DNA from: Collybiopsis luxurians FD-317 M1
Lineage: Eukaryota > Basidiomycota > Agaricomycetes > Agaricales > Omphalotaceae
Assembly (NCBI GenBank): GCA_000827265.1
Contig: KN834756.1
Span: 240,509-304,508 of the forward strand
Reading direction: 5' to 3'
Length of the DNA stretch: 64,000 nt
The translations under genes and the position numbers were made by a program. This document shows positions 1 through 11,757 of the stretch, piece after piece; position 1 is the stretch's first letter, and every line of letters begins with the position of its first letter. The notes under the pieces are model-generated. The model was not told the origin of the DNA. It saw nothing but the letters and a program-made list of their open reading frames with translations, and did not search any database.

Positions 1-2
1 CT

Positions 3-396
3 CCTGATGGAACCAGAATTGTGTCAGGCTCTAGGGATAAAACTGTGACAATTTGGGATGCCACTACAGGTGCCCAGTTGGGTCATTCTCTGCAGGGCCA
101 TGAAGATTGGGTAGGACCGGAGGTTTTCTCTTCTGATATTGTGTCCAGCCTAGAGTACTCCTGGATTTTAAATCGTGATGGATGGATCATGTTTCCTGAC
201 ATCCCTTATCCAATTGTCTGGGTCCCTCCTCGATTCCGCCACTGCTTATGGACACCCCGTACAATATGCATCATCTCACATACTGGGTACACCAAATTGT
301 CTTTTCGCAATTGTGTGTATGGTGACAACTGGGTAACCACTACAGGTGGTGAATCTGGTCACTCCATACTTCCTCCCTTGCATTATGGTACAGACA
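3..396 (+). CDS. C-terminal tail of a WD40 (NACHT/NLR-like) protein, 5' end outside window
   Basis: The frame is open from the window edge. It opens with one WD40 repeat (PDGTRIVSGSRDKTVTIWD) and the start of another linker (GAQLGHSLQGHEDWV). After it comes a tail with DGWI, a WVPP motif followed by R and a C-W pair, and then FRNCVYGDNW. That tail is what follows the last WD40 repeat in Agaricomycete NACHT-WD40 proteins, which are STAND-type receptors or regulators of the HET-E kind. The expected stop after the tail is missing: the frame continues to 572 through the next feature. The 3' limit given here is therefore only where homology to the tail fades and a plausible new ATG (397) begins. 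The gene may be a truncated or decayed copy, or may read through into the following exons. I am confident of the WD40 identity and unsure of the gene boundary. Confidence 0.6.
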
Positions 397-3086
397 TGAC
401 TGCTGCCGGTGTTGGTCCAAGCCATAAACATATTGTTGTGCCCCATTCAGTGTATCGTATTGATGCCAATCCTCAAAAAGGTAAGTATGGAATAATGGAT
501 TCCATAGAAACATCTCCGCAGCGTATCCCCAAGCTAAATTTCAATTCAGTGGTGGATAAGGATAGTAGGTGATCGGAAACTAATCCTAGACCAATTAAGC
601 TCATTCCAGCTCCTTTTTTCTCTGTAGGTAACGATCCGCAATTCCATGATCCTGCTAATGCGGCAAATTCTGAAGCAATATATCACAAGCACATCCCCAA
701 GCCACAGTTTGATTCAGCGGTGGATAAGGGTGGTGAGTCATTAAGAACTATTCTTCCACCAGTTAAGTTCACCCTGAATCCTGTGTTTTCTGCAGGTTAC
801 GGTCCGCAATTGTATAATCCTGCTAGTGTGGCAAGTGCCATAATATATTGGCCCAAGAACTATCAAATTTCAAAGTATGTTACTGGATTACCATGTTACT
901 CTTTGCTCATGTGATCCGCAGCGCGGAATCAGATTCTATGCCGAAGCCCTCAGCGGGGATCGAACAATGTATCAAACGTTTTCCTCATGGAGGAACGATT
1001 CTATCAGTCCACGAGCCCGCCTCAGCGCAGACTTGGTTAGAAAATAATTATGATCTCGATAGTTTGGAAGAAATACGGAAGGGCGGAAGATTCAGTGGTC
1101 CACTCCCGACCATGTTGTCACCCGAAACTCCCGCGCTTGCTTTATACGGTCCCCATCGCGGTGAAGAAATGGCAAAATTAGCTCAAAGGTTGGCCACGAG
1201 ATCGAACTTTCCTGTGATAATTCGACCGGCAGCAGATGACCCAATTCTCAGGTATGATTGGAAATCTCTGATTGACAATGCAAACTAATTATCCACAAGT
1301 TTCAAGTCCATGCTTGGAATGGACCCTATGCAAAAGTTCAATGAGTCATTTGCAGCCGAGCCAGTCATTGTAATGAGCGCACAAGTTGCAGAAGCGAACA
1401 GCGAACCACTTCTTCATCCTGGAGAAAGATCCCAATTAACACCTCAACCCGATCCAGAACCCCAACAGCAGATCTCCCAAGATATCAATCTAGTCGTGAG
1501 CGATGGGGTCATGATTGCTCATCCTGAGCTAGGGGGAGCGCCCGGTGGTGGTGAACCAGGCGGCACAGGGCCTGAGGGTGCCGTCAATGCGGACAAATGG
1601 GCGGACTGGGTCAGTCCTCACCATTTCACGAAACTCACTATCAGGTTCAAGATAGACAATGTATCTCCTGCTTCATTGGAAATTGCCTCTTCCACTAAGG
1701 TCGGTGATATTGCATTGACAGAAAATGCTTTGCGCTGATCAACGCATTCATAGTTCAAGACCTACGCAGATGAAGACGAGACTGAACACAGGGATCCCAC
1801 CGAGCCATTGGCGGAACGACCTCAGGCGCGGGTCTACACTGAGTTGACGATTCTTCCAAGAGAACAGGTTGTGCTAGATCGCTCCTTCGCTGTTCTTGGT
1901 TTTTTAGCTCATCGACCATGGTCAATCTTCAAATCCAGCAAGTGAGTGATACACTCTCAACTGATCAATAGTCATTCACAGCTGTCCAGTTTGGAAACCG
2001 GATTCAGTCATCCGACTCAAACACATAAGCGTAGCATAGCGAAAAACTCTCAAAACACCTTTGGTGGGAGCGTCGGGGTCGCAGGTGCTACACCTGCTCC
2101 AACTGGTCTCGTTACCTACACACATGTCAACGGGGAAACTCGTTTGGAAGAATCCACCGATAACAAGGTATTTGTGGTTTTTCGATTTAGGAGATAAATC
2201 GAATCAAATTTTGCAGCCCATGCCGCCAGTGAATGTAAAATATGATCCGGGGGAGCACTACGACAACGAGGATCAAAAATCATACAACTCTTTCAACTAT
2301 TCATATGCCGCCAATCGTGATGTACAATTTCAAGAAACTTCTCAGCTCTGCGTCAGCTTTGCCTTCGGGGTCAATTTCTTCCCTCATGATGCACAGGTAC
2401 AGAGCATGATACGGCGAAATTAGACAAGTTGCTGACTTGCGGCAGGGAAATTTAGTGCAACCTCCTCAGGTCTCGTGCGTCCACCGCAATCAAATATTCA
2501 TTTGGGTTCCAGACTCCCGCTTGCGGTCCAAGATACGAGGATTTGTTTTGTTGTTCAGTGTTAGCTGCTGTCCTTCAAAAAGTAATTTTGTTATATACTT
2601 ATCTGTCTACTGCTAGACCGTCTGGCCCGATATCAGAAGAGATTCACCCATTAGCAGACAAGAAACTTTCGCACTGAACCTTAAGTCCGGAGAAGGTGAA
2701 CCCACAATCATCTCTTGCTCCAAGTTGACTGATCTTTTCTCGTAGTATCTGATTGGGAAACTGGCCACGGCAAGGGTGCAGACACCGACTTTTCCGTAGG
2801 AGTAGTTCCAACAATTCTAAAGGACAAACCCAAATTCGAGCATGCCAATGACCGCTCTACTTTACAAAAAGTTAAAGCACGCGCAAAGAATGTCCTACGC
2901 AAGCGCAAGCCTGCTCCCCCTCAGGCATTAACAACCCACGAAGTCGTTAGTTGTGGGTGGGATGCTACAAAGCGTGAGTGGCGGAATCCCATATATCCAG
3001 AACTGGACAAATATCTTCAACGAGCGGATGACCCATCAAAGTTAGTAAAGTATAACATTTCCCCTTTTCCGCAGAAATTAGTATAA
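397..3086 (+). CDS. Uncharacterised Agaricomycete multi-exon protein with repeated 5' exons
   Basis: I recognise no named domain, but a consistent spliced frame exists. Units near 397-570, 628-732 and 797-871 are diverged repeats of each other. The third joins through an intron at 872-920 (GTATGT..GCAG) to AESDSMPKPSAG. The frame then runs on through introns at about 1252-1299, 1699-1754, 1858-1900, 2169-2219, 2398-2459 and two more before the last exon at about 2748. Visible motifs are an ALYGPHRGEEMAKLA stretch, a Gly/Pro/Glu-rich linker (about 1530-1590), FKTYADEDE, and a Lys/Arg-rich C-terminus with GWDATKREWRNP. The architecture resembles a widespread Agaricomycete family without known function. 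The end is ambiguous: TAA at 3086, or TAG at 3081 if the possible intron at 3041-3074 is spliced. The start is also uncertain because the upstream WD40 tail is in the same frame. It has no signal peptide or membrane segment, so a cytosolic protein is inferred. Confidence 0.55.
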
Positions 3087-5396
3087 GATTTTCCTACGAG
3101 TGAGTACTATACCACAACAATGTAGATTACGAGGAAGGATGGAGCCTTGTATAATCAAAGCTATGAAGTATCGACGTATGAATGCCACATTTCGAAATAC
3201 TAATTTTAGAGTCAAAATTGACCGCTTTTGTTTCTCACACTCTGAAGTACGCGGTGGAAGAAAGTGGAACTTATGTGAATAGGTAGATCACTGTAGACCA
3301 CTTGAAGCACCCAGCAACTCGCAGAATGTGAATGTAGTATATTGAAATACCTTCAGAGTTTTATAGCTCAATTATCCAACAACCACTTCTTGTCGCTCTC
3401 AGATGAAACCGCTTGCTGCTCGATACTTCAAATGTGTACTGCTGTTCTTTCAGAATCCACTCGGTAGCACTGAATGGATATGGAGGTGGATATAAAGCGT
3501 GCGGACCATGCAAGGCGGGTATCATTTTTATAATTACTCGTGTTAGATTTTATTTTATTTTCGTACTCTTGGTGCATCATATTAAATATAGCTGCATTGT
3601 ATTTTTATAGGATATATGGTATGAAAGTATAGAGTAACAATAAGAATATAGCCTCATAGACTCATAGACTCATAGAGTAGAGTACAGCTTTTCAAGTGCA
3701 TCTTGAGCGTCTACCTACCGTATTCTAACAGATCCAATGGGACTGAATCAATATGTACTGAGTCAGAAACTGATCACATTCATATGCATCTATCTTCAAT
3801 TTAAAAATGTAAAATGTAAAAAATGAAGGATGAAAGAGATGAGCGATGTACAGCTTTGGCATTTGACTGGAATTGTACGAGTATGACTTGTCACTTGTCA
3901 CTTTGCAGGTGTTATACAGTTTCGCGTGGGTATACTGTACTATACTCTACTTGGTAAAAAGCTTCACTGTGTTTAGAGATGACCAATCTATCGATTTATC
4001 AACTTGCCCTGTCAGAGGAAAGATATGGGGAAGGATTGGCCAAATACATGAGTATGCGACTGTATGGACTTTACTATACCCTGGTATACGTTGCCTTCGG
4101 AATTGTTGGTGGGGATTGAAGATTGAATGAGAATGTCCACCACGATCTTCCCAGTAACGAAATAAAATGTAATGAAACGAAAAGGGATCAAGAGATGGGA
4201 TGGCTCGAACGCTGGTCGTGGCGTGCGTACCTCTGGATGAATGATGATCATTATCTCTAGGACTAGTTGACACGAAGACGTCGGCATAAAGTATGTGTCG
4301 ATGTACAAAGTAATACCACAGCTATAACCAGTCGGAATCGTAAGCTGACCGAGAGTGCGTCGGTCCTGCTGCGCGCAGTATATGGATCTCGGAGTATCAT
4401 GCACCATGTCCGAAACGGCGTACCTTTGGATCAGCTTTGGTAATGATCAACCTGCCGGTGCCGATAGTTGGTAGCTATAGCTATAGCGCAGCGCGGGTGT
4501 TTGATCTGTGTGAGCCGCATCGGTGATTCTCAGTGGCAAGTACTTACCTACAGTCAATCAAGGTCCAGAGAATCCAGACTCCGAATCATTGGCCAAGATC
4601 TGAGAGGGGAAACCGAATCGCCGGTGTAGTGTACTTGGTCAAGCAACGAGGCGCTTTGAAGAAGTACGCTGTCGCCGCAAAACCCGCGTTCAGTTCGGAA
4701 GTAAGGAAGTAAGGTGGAGCACAGAAAACATGTACGTATGGTGCGAGTGAATACCTTGGCACTGACATCCTCACAAGAGTCTCGGGTGGGTATAACTTGA
4801 TTCAAGATTGTTGTACCGGTCAGCCTTGAGCTTGAGCTTGAGCTTACAGGTTATTCTGGATGCGTCAGCATCTGTGACACCATTCCATTGGTTGGGACGA
4901 TGATTTCGCAGTACCGAAGAAGGAAAACGGAGCCAGCTATTTTGGGAAGGAAAAGCCATTTTGCGAAAATGAAGCTGTAGCATGTCATTGGGAGCATAGC
5001 CATGGAGCGAAGAACGTGTATCAGGTGGGAAATCGGACAGATTGCGTATCTTGATTCTTGATTTTTCATGAATCTGTCCATTGGCTTAGGCCTAAGAGCT
5101 TCTTAGCACCCGTCATTGTCCTTATCCTCTTGCCCAGTAGACGACGCAGTGGACGCAGTGTACACATTGGACCGAACAGGCATAGTAGGCATCAGGATTC
5201 ATACGAACAGCGATCAGGTGATCTACTGGGCGCGTAAATTTCGATCGACATTGCAACTTGTCACTGAATTTGTCGCAGACAAGTTGAAATTCTTGAAACC
5301 GTTGTTGGGGAGGAGCACCAGGCAGCAGTTCTTTCGTTTTTCTTTTTTTTTTAATAAACCTTTCTAGCAGTTGTATCTAGGGTGGATGCTTTCCAA
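3087..5396. other. Intergenic region without a supportable gene
   Basis: Only short overlapping frames without family resemblance occur here. Small tandem repeats are visible: a CTCATAGA repeat near 3650-3676 and a CTTGAG hexamer repeated about 4.5 times at 4825-4851. The last 100 bases before the next gene are T-rich. Confidence 0.5.
4825..4851. repeat. CTTGAG hexanucleotide microsatellite
   Basis: About 4.5 perfect tandem copies of CTTGAG, seen directly in the sequence. It lies in intergenic DNA. Confidence 0.9.
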
Positions 5397-7645
5397 ATGG
5401 CTGCATTGTATCTCCATAATGCAATCTTCATTCCAGAACCATCGGATACTCAAGATTCCATTCCTCATACCAGGACCATCTCTTCGACCACCCTACGCAC
5501 TATAACTACAGACCAGTCTCATCCCACAGAGCCCCTACTCCATTCAAACAACTCGGGCTCTTTGGCTTACCAGGATCTGCTTTCCATGCAGCCTGGTTAT
5601 CGAGACAGCGCCGTCGGTCTCTCTTTTGACGGCGGTCATCCCACTTTGTCAGAGAAACAAGGTTACTGGGAAAAGTCTGTAAAGAAGAGGCTGCGTATTC
5701 TCAAATTGACTGGGTATATACTCGAACTTATTCTCGGTGCGTCGTGTTGTATTCGAGACTTGTATTATTCATCTTGACTCGCTTTTCCAGGTATCTGGGC
5801 ACTGTACAATACTATCAGGTATTTTATTGCGTATACCATGTTCAACTCGACTCCTGGACAAGCAGCTGCACTTGCACTTGGGACAAGTACTGCTGTTTGT
5901 GCTACATGTCTCGGTTGCGCTGCTGTTCTTTCCGTCTTCCAGCCGTACCTTATACGATCGCATGTCCCCATCCATTCGCTTCTCGTCCTTCGAACTGCTT
6001 TCTGTTACTTGGCTTCCTTCTGCTTGCTATCCCCGGCCATCGTAAACCTTGCCCTCGTGATAGTTTGGAGAAACTCATCCATTCCGGAACTTGTACCAGA
6101 ATTACGATGTCGGCTAGACGTTGACATCGTATGGTCAGTAACAAACGGAACCTGCAACGGTACTGTCTTCGCTCAATGGCTAGGTCTTGCCATCTTCCGC
6201 GTAGTCCTAACTGGCTTTCTCACTGTGAGTTCTCCCCACTTCTTGTTTTCGACTCCTTATTCTGAAACACTCTCAATCAGGTTTTATTCTTATTCGTTTC
6301 CTCGGCTTACAACGGCACACGACGAGCTTCTCATTCATCCAGGCGCCGTAGTCAACGTCGACAGCGTCGTATGCGCTCAGACAGCTCCGTTCCCACATCC
6401 CCTCCGCCGACATCCGCTTCTTCCCAGCAACCTCTGAATCCTTCACATCCGCATTCACATCCGCATCCGTCCCGCCGACCATCGCACACTTCCCAGGGAA
6501 CCCGTCGAGCGACTCCTCCTGAACGGTCCATAAGAGATTCCGGAACCTCCTCAATTTTCTCATCGTCCTCGTCTTCAGATGCTGACGAGGATTTTCCTCC
6601 AATGCGATCGGTAAATCTTGTCCCCGCGACTGCGAATACTGTTACCGCTGGCACCCCTTCCACGAACTCCCAAAGCGACAGGGAGCTCAACAACTTTGCG
6701 GATCGTTTTCGAGCACTGGTATCTCAGATATCCAGGGAAGCAGACGATGCATTGCGCCTTGCGCAATCTGAGGATTTCGTCGAGGAGGAGGAAGACCCGT
6801 CTTCTCTTCAATCGCGGGATATACACACTTCATTACCTCGGCCTAGATCACATCAACAGCAACAGTATTATTACGATGAATACGGATACGGATACGGATA
6901 CGATAACACCTCCACCTCCACCTCCTTGACCAACAGTCCCAACCCCAACAGCCCCAATTACCCGAACTTTCCGACCTTTAACTATCCCGACCCAAACCAA
7001 AACCCAACCAACCTCCCATTCCCACCCCAGTTCCCACCCCAGTTCCCTCTCCCCGGCGCACAAGATGACCACATCCGCATCCTCAACGGCTTCGTCCGTC
7101 GCATGCCCACCATCGAGAGTCTCGGGAGTCGAGAGATGGCCGTTAGTCTCACGTCTAAATCGTCGCAGGACCGGTTCACGAGTATGAGTACGAGGATGAG
7201 TATGGGATCTATGAGTCACCCGCCGACTGAGTTCACGGGGACAGGTAGTGATCCGCCGAGTCGGGCGAATAGTTTGAGTTTGGCTGCTGCTATGGAGGGG
7301 CTCACGTCTACAGAAGTAGGGGAGATGGGGGAGCTTGTGGGCGTTGATGTGGTTGTTGGTGGGGACGGTGAGAAGGATAGGGATAAAGAGGGCAGGGATA
7401 GGGATAGGGATGGCGGGATGGGCTCTGCGAGTCGGAGTACGTTCTTCTCGTACTACACTGCGCAAAGCAGCAACAGCAACCATAGTTACAATATGGGTGC
7501 GAGGACCTCATCGCCTGCGCCGCTGACGCCGAGTTCGGATAACTTTCCGCTGTCTCCGAGGCCGTTGGGTACGGGTTCGGGTTCGGGTTCGGACCCTTCG
7601 CCGACGTCGCCGACGTTTTCTTCGTCCGAGTCTGCGTCACGGTGA
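5397..7645 (+). CDS. Four-pass membrane protein with long Ser/Pro/Asn-rich cytosolic tail
   Basis: Three exons join in phase: 5397-5736, 5791-6224 and 6281-7645, giving about 712 residues. A GTG at 5382 lies in the same frame, but the first ATG is 5397 and is preferred. After a polar N-terminus of about 105 residues come four hydrophobic segments. They lie around LTGYILELILGIWALYN, the AAALALGTSTAVCATCLG region, the LVLRTAFCYLASFCLLSP region, and WLGLAIFRVVLTGFLTVLFLF, which spans intron 2. A basic stretch (RRRSQRRQRRMR) follows the last membrane segment, which suggests the tail is cytosolic by the positive-inside rule. The remaining 400 residues are low complexity (Ser, Pro, Asn, Asp/Arg repeats) and probably disordered. 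I do not recognise a named family. It stands alone, with no near neighbour on the same strand. Confidence 0.75.
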
Positions 7646-9807
7646 TAATGGGGGGAGGGGATGGGAAAACTTGACTCGCGTCTGTTCCTCTGATTTCGAG
7701 CTCGAATCAGGTTTCCCTTCTCCGACGCTTACGAGTGAAAGTTCGAGTTTGGATGCCTCCGCTTATCTACGTCATCGATCGAACGACTCTTTTTGGTCGT
7801 CATGATGCTCCTACGCCCTCGCTCCGAGTCCCTTTTGCTTCTTGCTTGATTCCCCCTTACCTCTCCCCACCCTCCCCAGTCCTACTTGCGCTATCCATTG
7901 CAGCAGCAATGGGAAGGGAACTGTTTTACGATGGCATTACGATCAGCTAGGCGGACATTCGGATGTGATACTATTCCAAAGGAATTCGTCGCCTTATGGA
8001 CCTTTTTGCCGTCGTGATGTGTCTGGTGGACCCGCGCTTGTTGCTTTACGTTATACTCCAGGTCGTGCCTCTGACTAACCTCACTCCCGCTCCCTCCTGC
8101 TTTTCCCTCGCCCCGCTCTTCCTCTCACATCTACTTGCCTTACCAAAATCTCATTCTCTCTACCTCGCCTCATATCATGGACACCCACACCACCTATATA
8201 GACTTCCGAGCCTCCGACTCGCGACGCCTCTTCTCCCCTTTACATCTTTACACCCCACGCCTTGCGCCCTACGCCTACTTTCAAAAGCCCACGCGTCGAA
8301 GACCAGGACGACTAGAATCAGGACTTTTTCTCGTTACTCTTCCTCTTCTTCGTCTTTCTTCTTTTTTTGTGCTTGCCATTCTTACTCTCTGCTGTGTCTG
8401 CTCCAACTCATGCCCCTTTCCTGTCCCCACCCCGCTCCGAGTGCATCCTGCTTCCCTCCCTTCTTCCCTTCCTTTCAGCCTTCTCCACCTTCTACTCAAC
8501 TTGCGTCACCGAAATCTCTTCTAGTCCGTCTCTCTTCGGTGTCCCCCTCGTATCATGCACTCTCATCTACATCTACGTAGATTTCCGACTCGCGATGCCC
8601 CCTACCTCTACACTCCAAGAACTTACACCATGCCACTTGTCTACTATGCAACCCATGCTCGTCTTCATTATTTGAATGGGGGAATATTTGTATCGCGCGA
8701 TGTTTCTGTGGTTCCAAGGCCTTTCGGCACAGTTACGCTACCACCTCCGGTCTTCCGTCTTCCGACGAGGACTGCACGGGGCACAACGGAGCTTTGAACA
8801 CGCATCCGCATATTGAAAATCAGATCCGGGACTCGGAATCCTCTTCCTCTTCTCTTTCTATTCCCCTTCTTTTCTCTTTATTCTTCTTTTCGCTCATATC
8901 CTCTTCCTGCTGAACTCGGTTTTTGTATAGAATGATATACAACGTATGTATCCATTGTTAATCTTTTTTGTAACAATAGTTTACATACCCTACTCATCGA
9001 TCACGGACATACTCACTTCGTTGAATACACGTACAAAGACCCGGACGCTCTTGCTGGTTGCTTACTTCACTTGGGTTATATCAGGGACTATACTGCTTAG
9101 CTTACTCTATACTACGGGGACTACAGTAACATAGTGCGTACTTGCATGCACACATATACGGGTATACATATACAGTACATAGTGAACATACTGTATGCAT
9201 AAGCAAATACGAGTACTTTTTCCGATTTTTCCTGTAATAAAACAAAGTGTTGGTTTTGTGTTTTAATTGTTTTTAATTTCAACTTTTTTTTTTTTGGCGT
9301 TGATTGTACCGCTGCTGCTACTGCCTACTGTTTATTTCCTATCAAGTATTATTTCTCATATCGACTATTGTTTTTTGACCTGCGCAAAAGGAAAGCTAGA
9401 AGACTTCCCCACTCTCTCCTCCGTGGCTATCGTCTCGCTCCCTTCCCTGTAGAGCAGGCACACGCACCCGAAGGCACGGTCAGCCCAACCCCCATCGAGA
9501 AAGCCTAGGCCCAACGCCCGAATTAGGCTTTTTCTTCCAGTAGCTCAAGTAGCCCGCTCGAGGCTATGCGTATGCATACGCATGAGACCCTGGGCTCCCT
9601 TGAAAAGTTTCCTATATGTCTCGGATATCCAATTCGTCGTCTTGACTACTTCTAAATCCTCTCATTAATTCACGAGTGTGAACCTACAGTACGTAGCAAG
9701 CCTGCCTGCCAGCCGACTCCCTAAAAACTTTCCCAGCCCCAGCGCGCTACCGAACAAGATACATCTAAAACAAAAAGTTTTCTCCCAAAATCCTAGGTCT
9801 ATTTGTT
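7646..9807. other. Intergenic / untranslated region, strongly pyrimidine-rich
   Basis: No supportable gene. The plus strand is markedly C/T-rich from about 8050 to 8560, which creates long but compositionally driven frames. The stretch just after 7645 probably includes the 3' UTR of the membrane-protein gene. An 18-bp perfect palindrome lies at 9566-9583. Confidence 0.5.
9566..9583. other. 18-bp perfect palindrome
   Basis: ATGCGTATGCATACGCAT equals its own reverse complement. It sits in intergenic DNA upstream of a short frame at 9808. It could be a binding site for a dimeric regulator, but nothing else supports that. Confidence 0.6.
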
Positions 9808-10026
9808 ATGGCCCGCTCTGACCCACTGTACAACTTGCGGTATGCTATACACAAACTTTCCGCAGAAGACATCTCAACAATTCTCACCAACACCAACGGA
9901 AGAAGCCTCCCTCAACCAGTATGTATATATAATACTAAAAGATCCGGCTCATGGCGCGCGCGTTTGATTGGGCGCAGTCGTTCATGGGGTTGTAAGCCTT
10001 TTGCAGTAAGGTTTCAGGTGAGATGA
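9808..10026 (+). CDS. Short hypothetical ORF (possibly spliced)
   Basis: An ATG opens a 72-codon frame beginning MARSDPLYNLRYAIHKLS. The first 37 codons look compositionally ordinary for a protein. A GTATGT donor follows SLPQP at about 9921, and a TTTTGCAG acceptor lies near 10003. Using both would end the protein at an immediate TAA. I recognise no family and no signal peptide. It may be a small real gene, a fragment, or chance. It converges on the dcn1 gene, which ends at 10474 on the other strand. Confidence 0.25.
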   Translation: MARSDPLYNLRYAIHKLSAEDISTILTNTNGRSLPQPVCIYNTKRSGSWRARLIGRSRSWGCKPFAVRFQVR

Positions 10027-10473
10027 GGGAAGAAAGAGGTCAAGGTCAAGACGAGGAAGGTGTCTTTTCCAACTAACCAATAAGAACCACTCCGCTCTCC
10101 ATCAAGCGAACGAAAAAGAAGGTGGTTCAACTTCCCAAAGAGCTTTTGACGGGAAGGACAAGATAACAAGGTCGACCCGTGGCCGGCTGTAGAATATACT
10201 TACAACGTAGCCACCCAATACACCCCTTGCTACCAATCCCGACCTACAAGGCTCAAGTGCTCCCGCCTCCTCCCAACGTGACTTGTGAGGGATGAGAAAA
10301 GGTGATACGATACACAGGCACGGGATCCAACAGGGGCTGGGATTAACGTTTCTAGATCCATGAATTGACAAAGTACATTGAAAGATACATTTCGGTGGCA
10401 AAAGTGAGAGAGCGCGAACAAGTCGGAACGAAAATTATACAATAAAGGACCGGTGGTAAGGGTGGTATCGGTA

Positions 10474-11757
10474 TCATGCTTTTGTAGCTAAACGTGTCTT
10501 TGCAAATTCAACAAAATCGTCGATGGTAGATGGCCAGGCGGCTGCGACAGTGAGAAAAAAAAGTTACATGTCAGCGGGAGATGCAGCATCCTTGGGTATA
10601 TCGATGGGGGACAGGCTGACCTTCCATATCGTACTTTTCGAACTTGGCATCAATGGTCCGCATAAAATCTAGGAACTGAGGAGGAGAATAGAGAGGAGAA
10701 ATGAGCTTCGGGGGATCAGTGGCTTGATTAAAAGGAAGGACATTACCATCCGCCATGTGTCCTTGCTCACACCTTTGCCACCTTTTTCGTTCAGGAACTC
10801 GAACCACAACTGTGTATGTTCAGGCTTCCAACCTTCTGCGCCACTCATGTCCACATCATGATCACTGTCCGTCGATGCAATGTGTGAGAGGGCGCCACCG
10901 TTTAGGCCGAAGGGGAGAAGGAGCTGCCAGAAGGCTTGCGCGGTTTCCATGCCTGAAAGATTTCAGCTCCGAGCTCCGAATGAGATGGGAAACGATGAGA
11001 ATGTACCTAAGCTTCTAGCTCCCTCTGTCCGGCCAAGGTCAAATGTGAACATGTAGACTTTCCGGAAGTAGGAAGGATCTGAACTGAGCTGGTCCGCAAG
11101 CCGGGCCACAGCGGACCTCATTGCGGGTAAGGAATCACATCTTTTTATTTCCACATTTAGAGACAAGCCACAGGTGGAAAAAAAGAATCTTCAGACGTAC
11201 CCAATGGCCTTCCATCCATCTAGCCACCCCTTCCTTGTCCAGCGACCAATCTCCGGGGCTTTGAGCTCATACGCAACAGCGAGTAGAACGACATCTTCGG
11301 GATCTTTCTCCAGATCTCTGCACAATTTTATTGTCCCGTCAATGGTTATGTCTTCGCCATCTGGGTCTGCAAAAAAATATATGCGATGAATGACCTGATC
11401 CAGCTCAAACGAAGGACAGCTTGGTTGACCTTTGTAATCATCAAATAGTACATTCAGTTTGGAAGTAGATGGAGCTGATGATGTCTGTCTCTGTGGTGTA
11501 GAGAGTGCAGATGGATTTGTATAATATGCATCCACGGCAGCATCTAATCGCTTGTGTTTCTCGAGAAATTTCTTCGCGTCTTTATAGCTTGAGTCGAGCT
11601 CAGATCGACCATCCATCGAATGAGCAAGATTTAAATTCTACCTTGCCCCAGTGACACTGCAAAATTGGGCGATATCTGAATCACTTGGTTTTGATTTTGA
11701 AGACTGGGTAAGCAAGCTGAATGAGATATCCTGCGGAATGAAGAAATTGCATACCAT
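10474..11757 (-). CDS. dcn1: Dcn1-like cullin neddylation co-E3 (UBA-like + PONY domain)
   Basis: Dcn1 is a scaffold that promotes transfer of Nedd8/Rub1 from Ubc12 to the cullin lysine, activating SCF-type ubiquitin ligases. Seven exons join in phase: 11755-11757, 11642-11703, 11201-11587, 11007-11140, 10747-10952, 10621-10675 and 10474-10541. The product is about 304 residues. The first exon carries only the ATG, followed by a GTATGC donor; the second starts SSKSKPSDSDIAQF. Residues about 10-45 are a UBA-like domain (FCSVTGASYKDAKKFLEKHKR..AYY). The PONY domain starts near LNVLFDDYKG and includes EDVVLLAVAYEL, the RKGWLDGW motif, RKVYMFTFDLGR, the LWFEFL region and the C-terminal WPSTIDDFVEFAK. 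An insert with DSDHDVDMSGAEG lies between the last helices. No break was seen. The identity is very likely; the ATG-only exon is inferred from splice signals. Confidence 0.9.

Noticed and set aside
480..522. Apparent intron GTAAGT..CCGCAG
   Set aside because: Removing it breaks the frame, while reading through keeps the repeat-like IPKLNFNSVVDK block in frame with the upstream residues.
6848..7483. Minus-strand 211-codon frame
   Set aside because: It is the antisense of the low-complexity tail of the membrane protein (5397-7645) and has the repeats expected from that.
8050..8580. Long plus-strand frames downstream of the four-pass membrane gene
   Set aside because: They arise from an extreme C/T bias (Leu/Pro/Ser/Phe-rich in every frame) rather than a protein-like signal.
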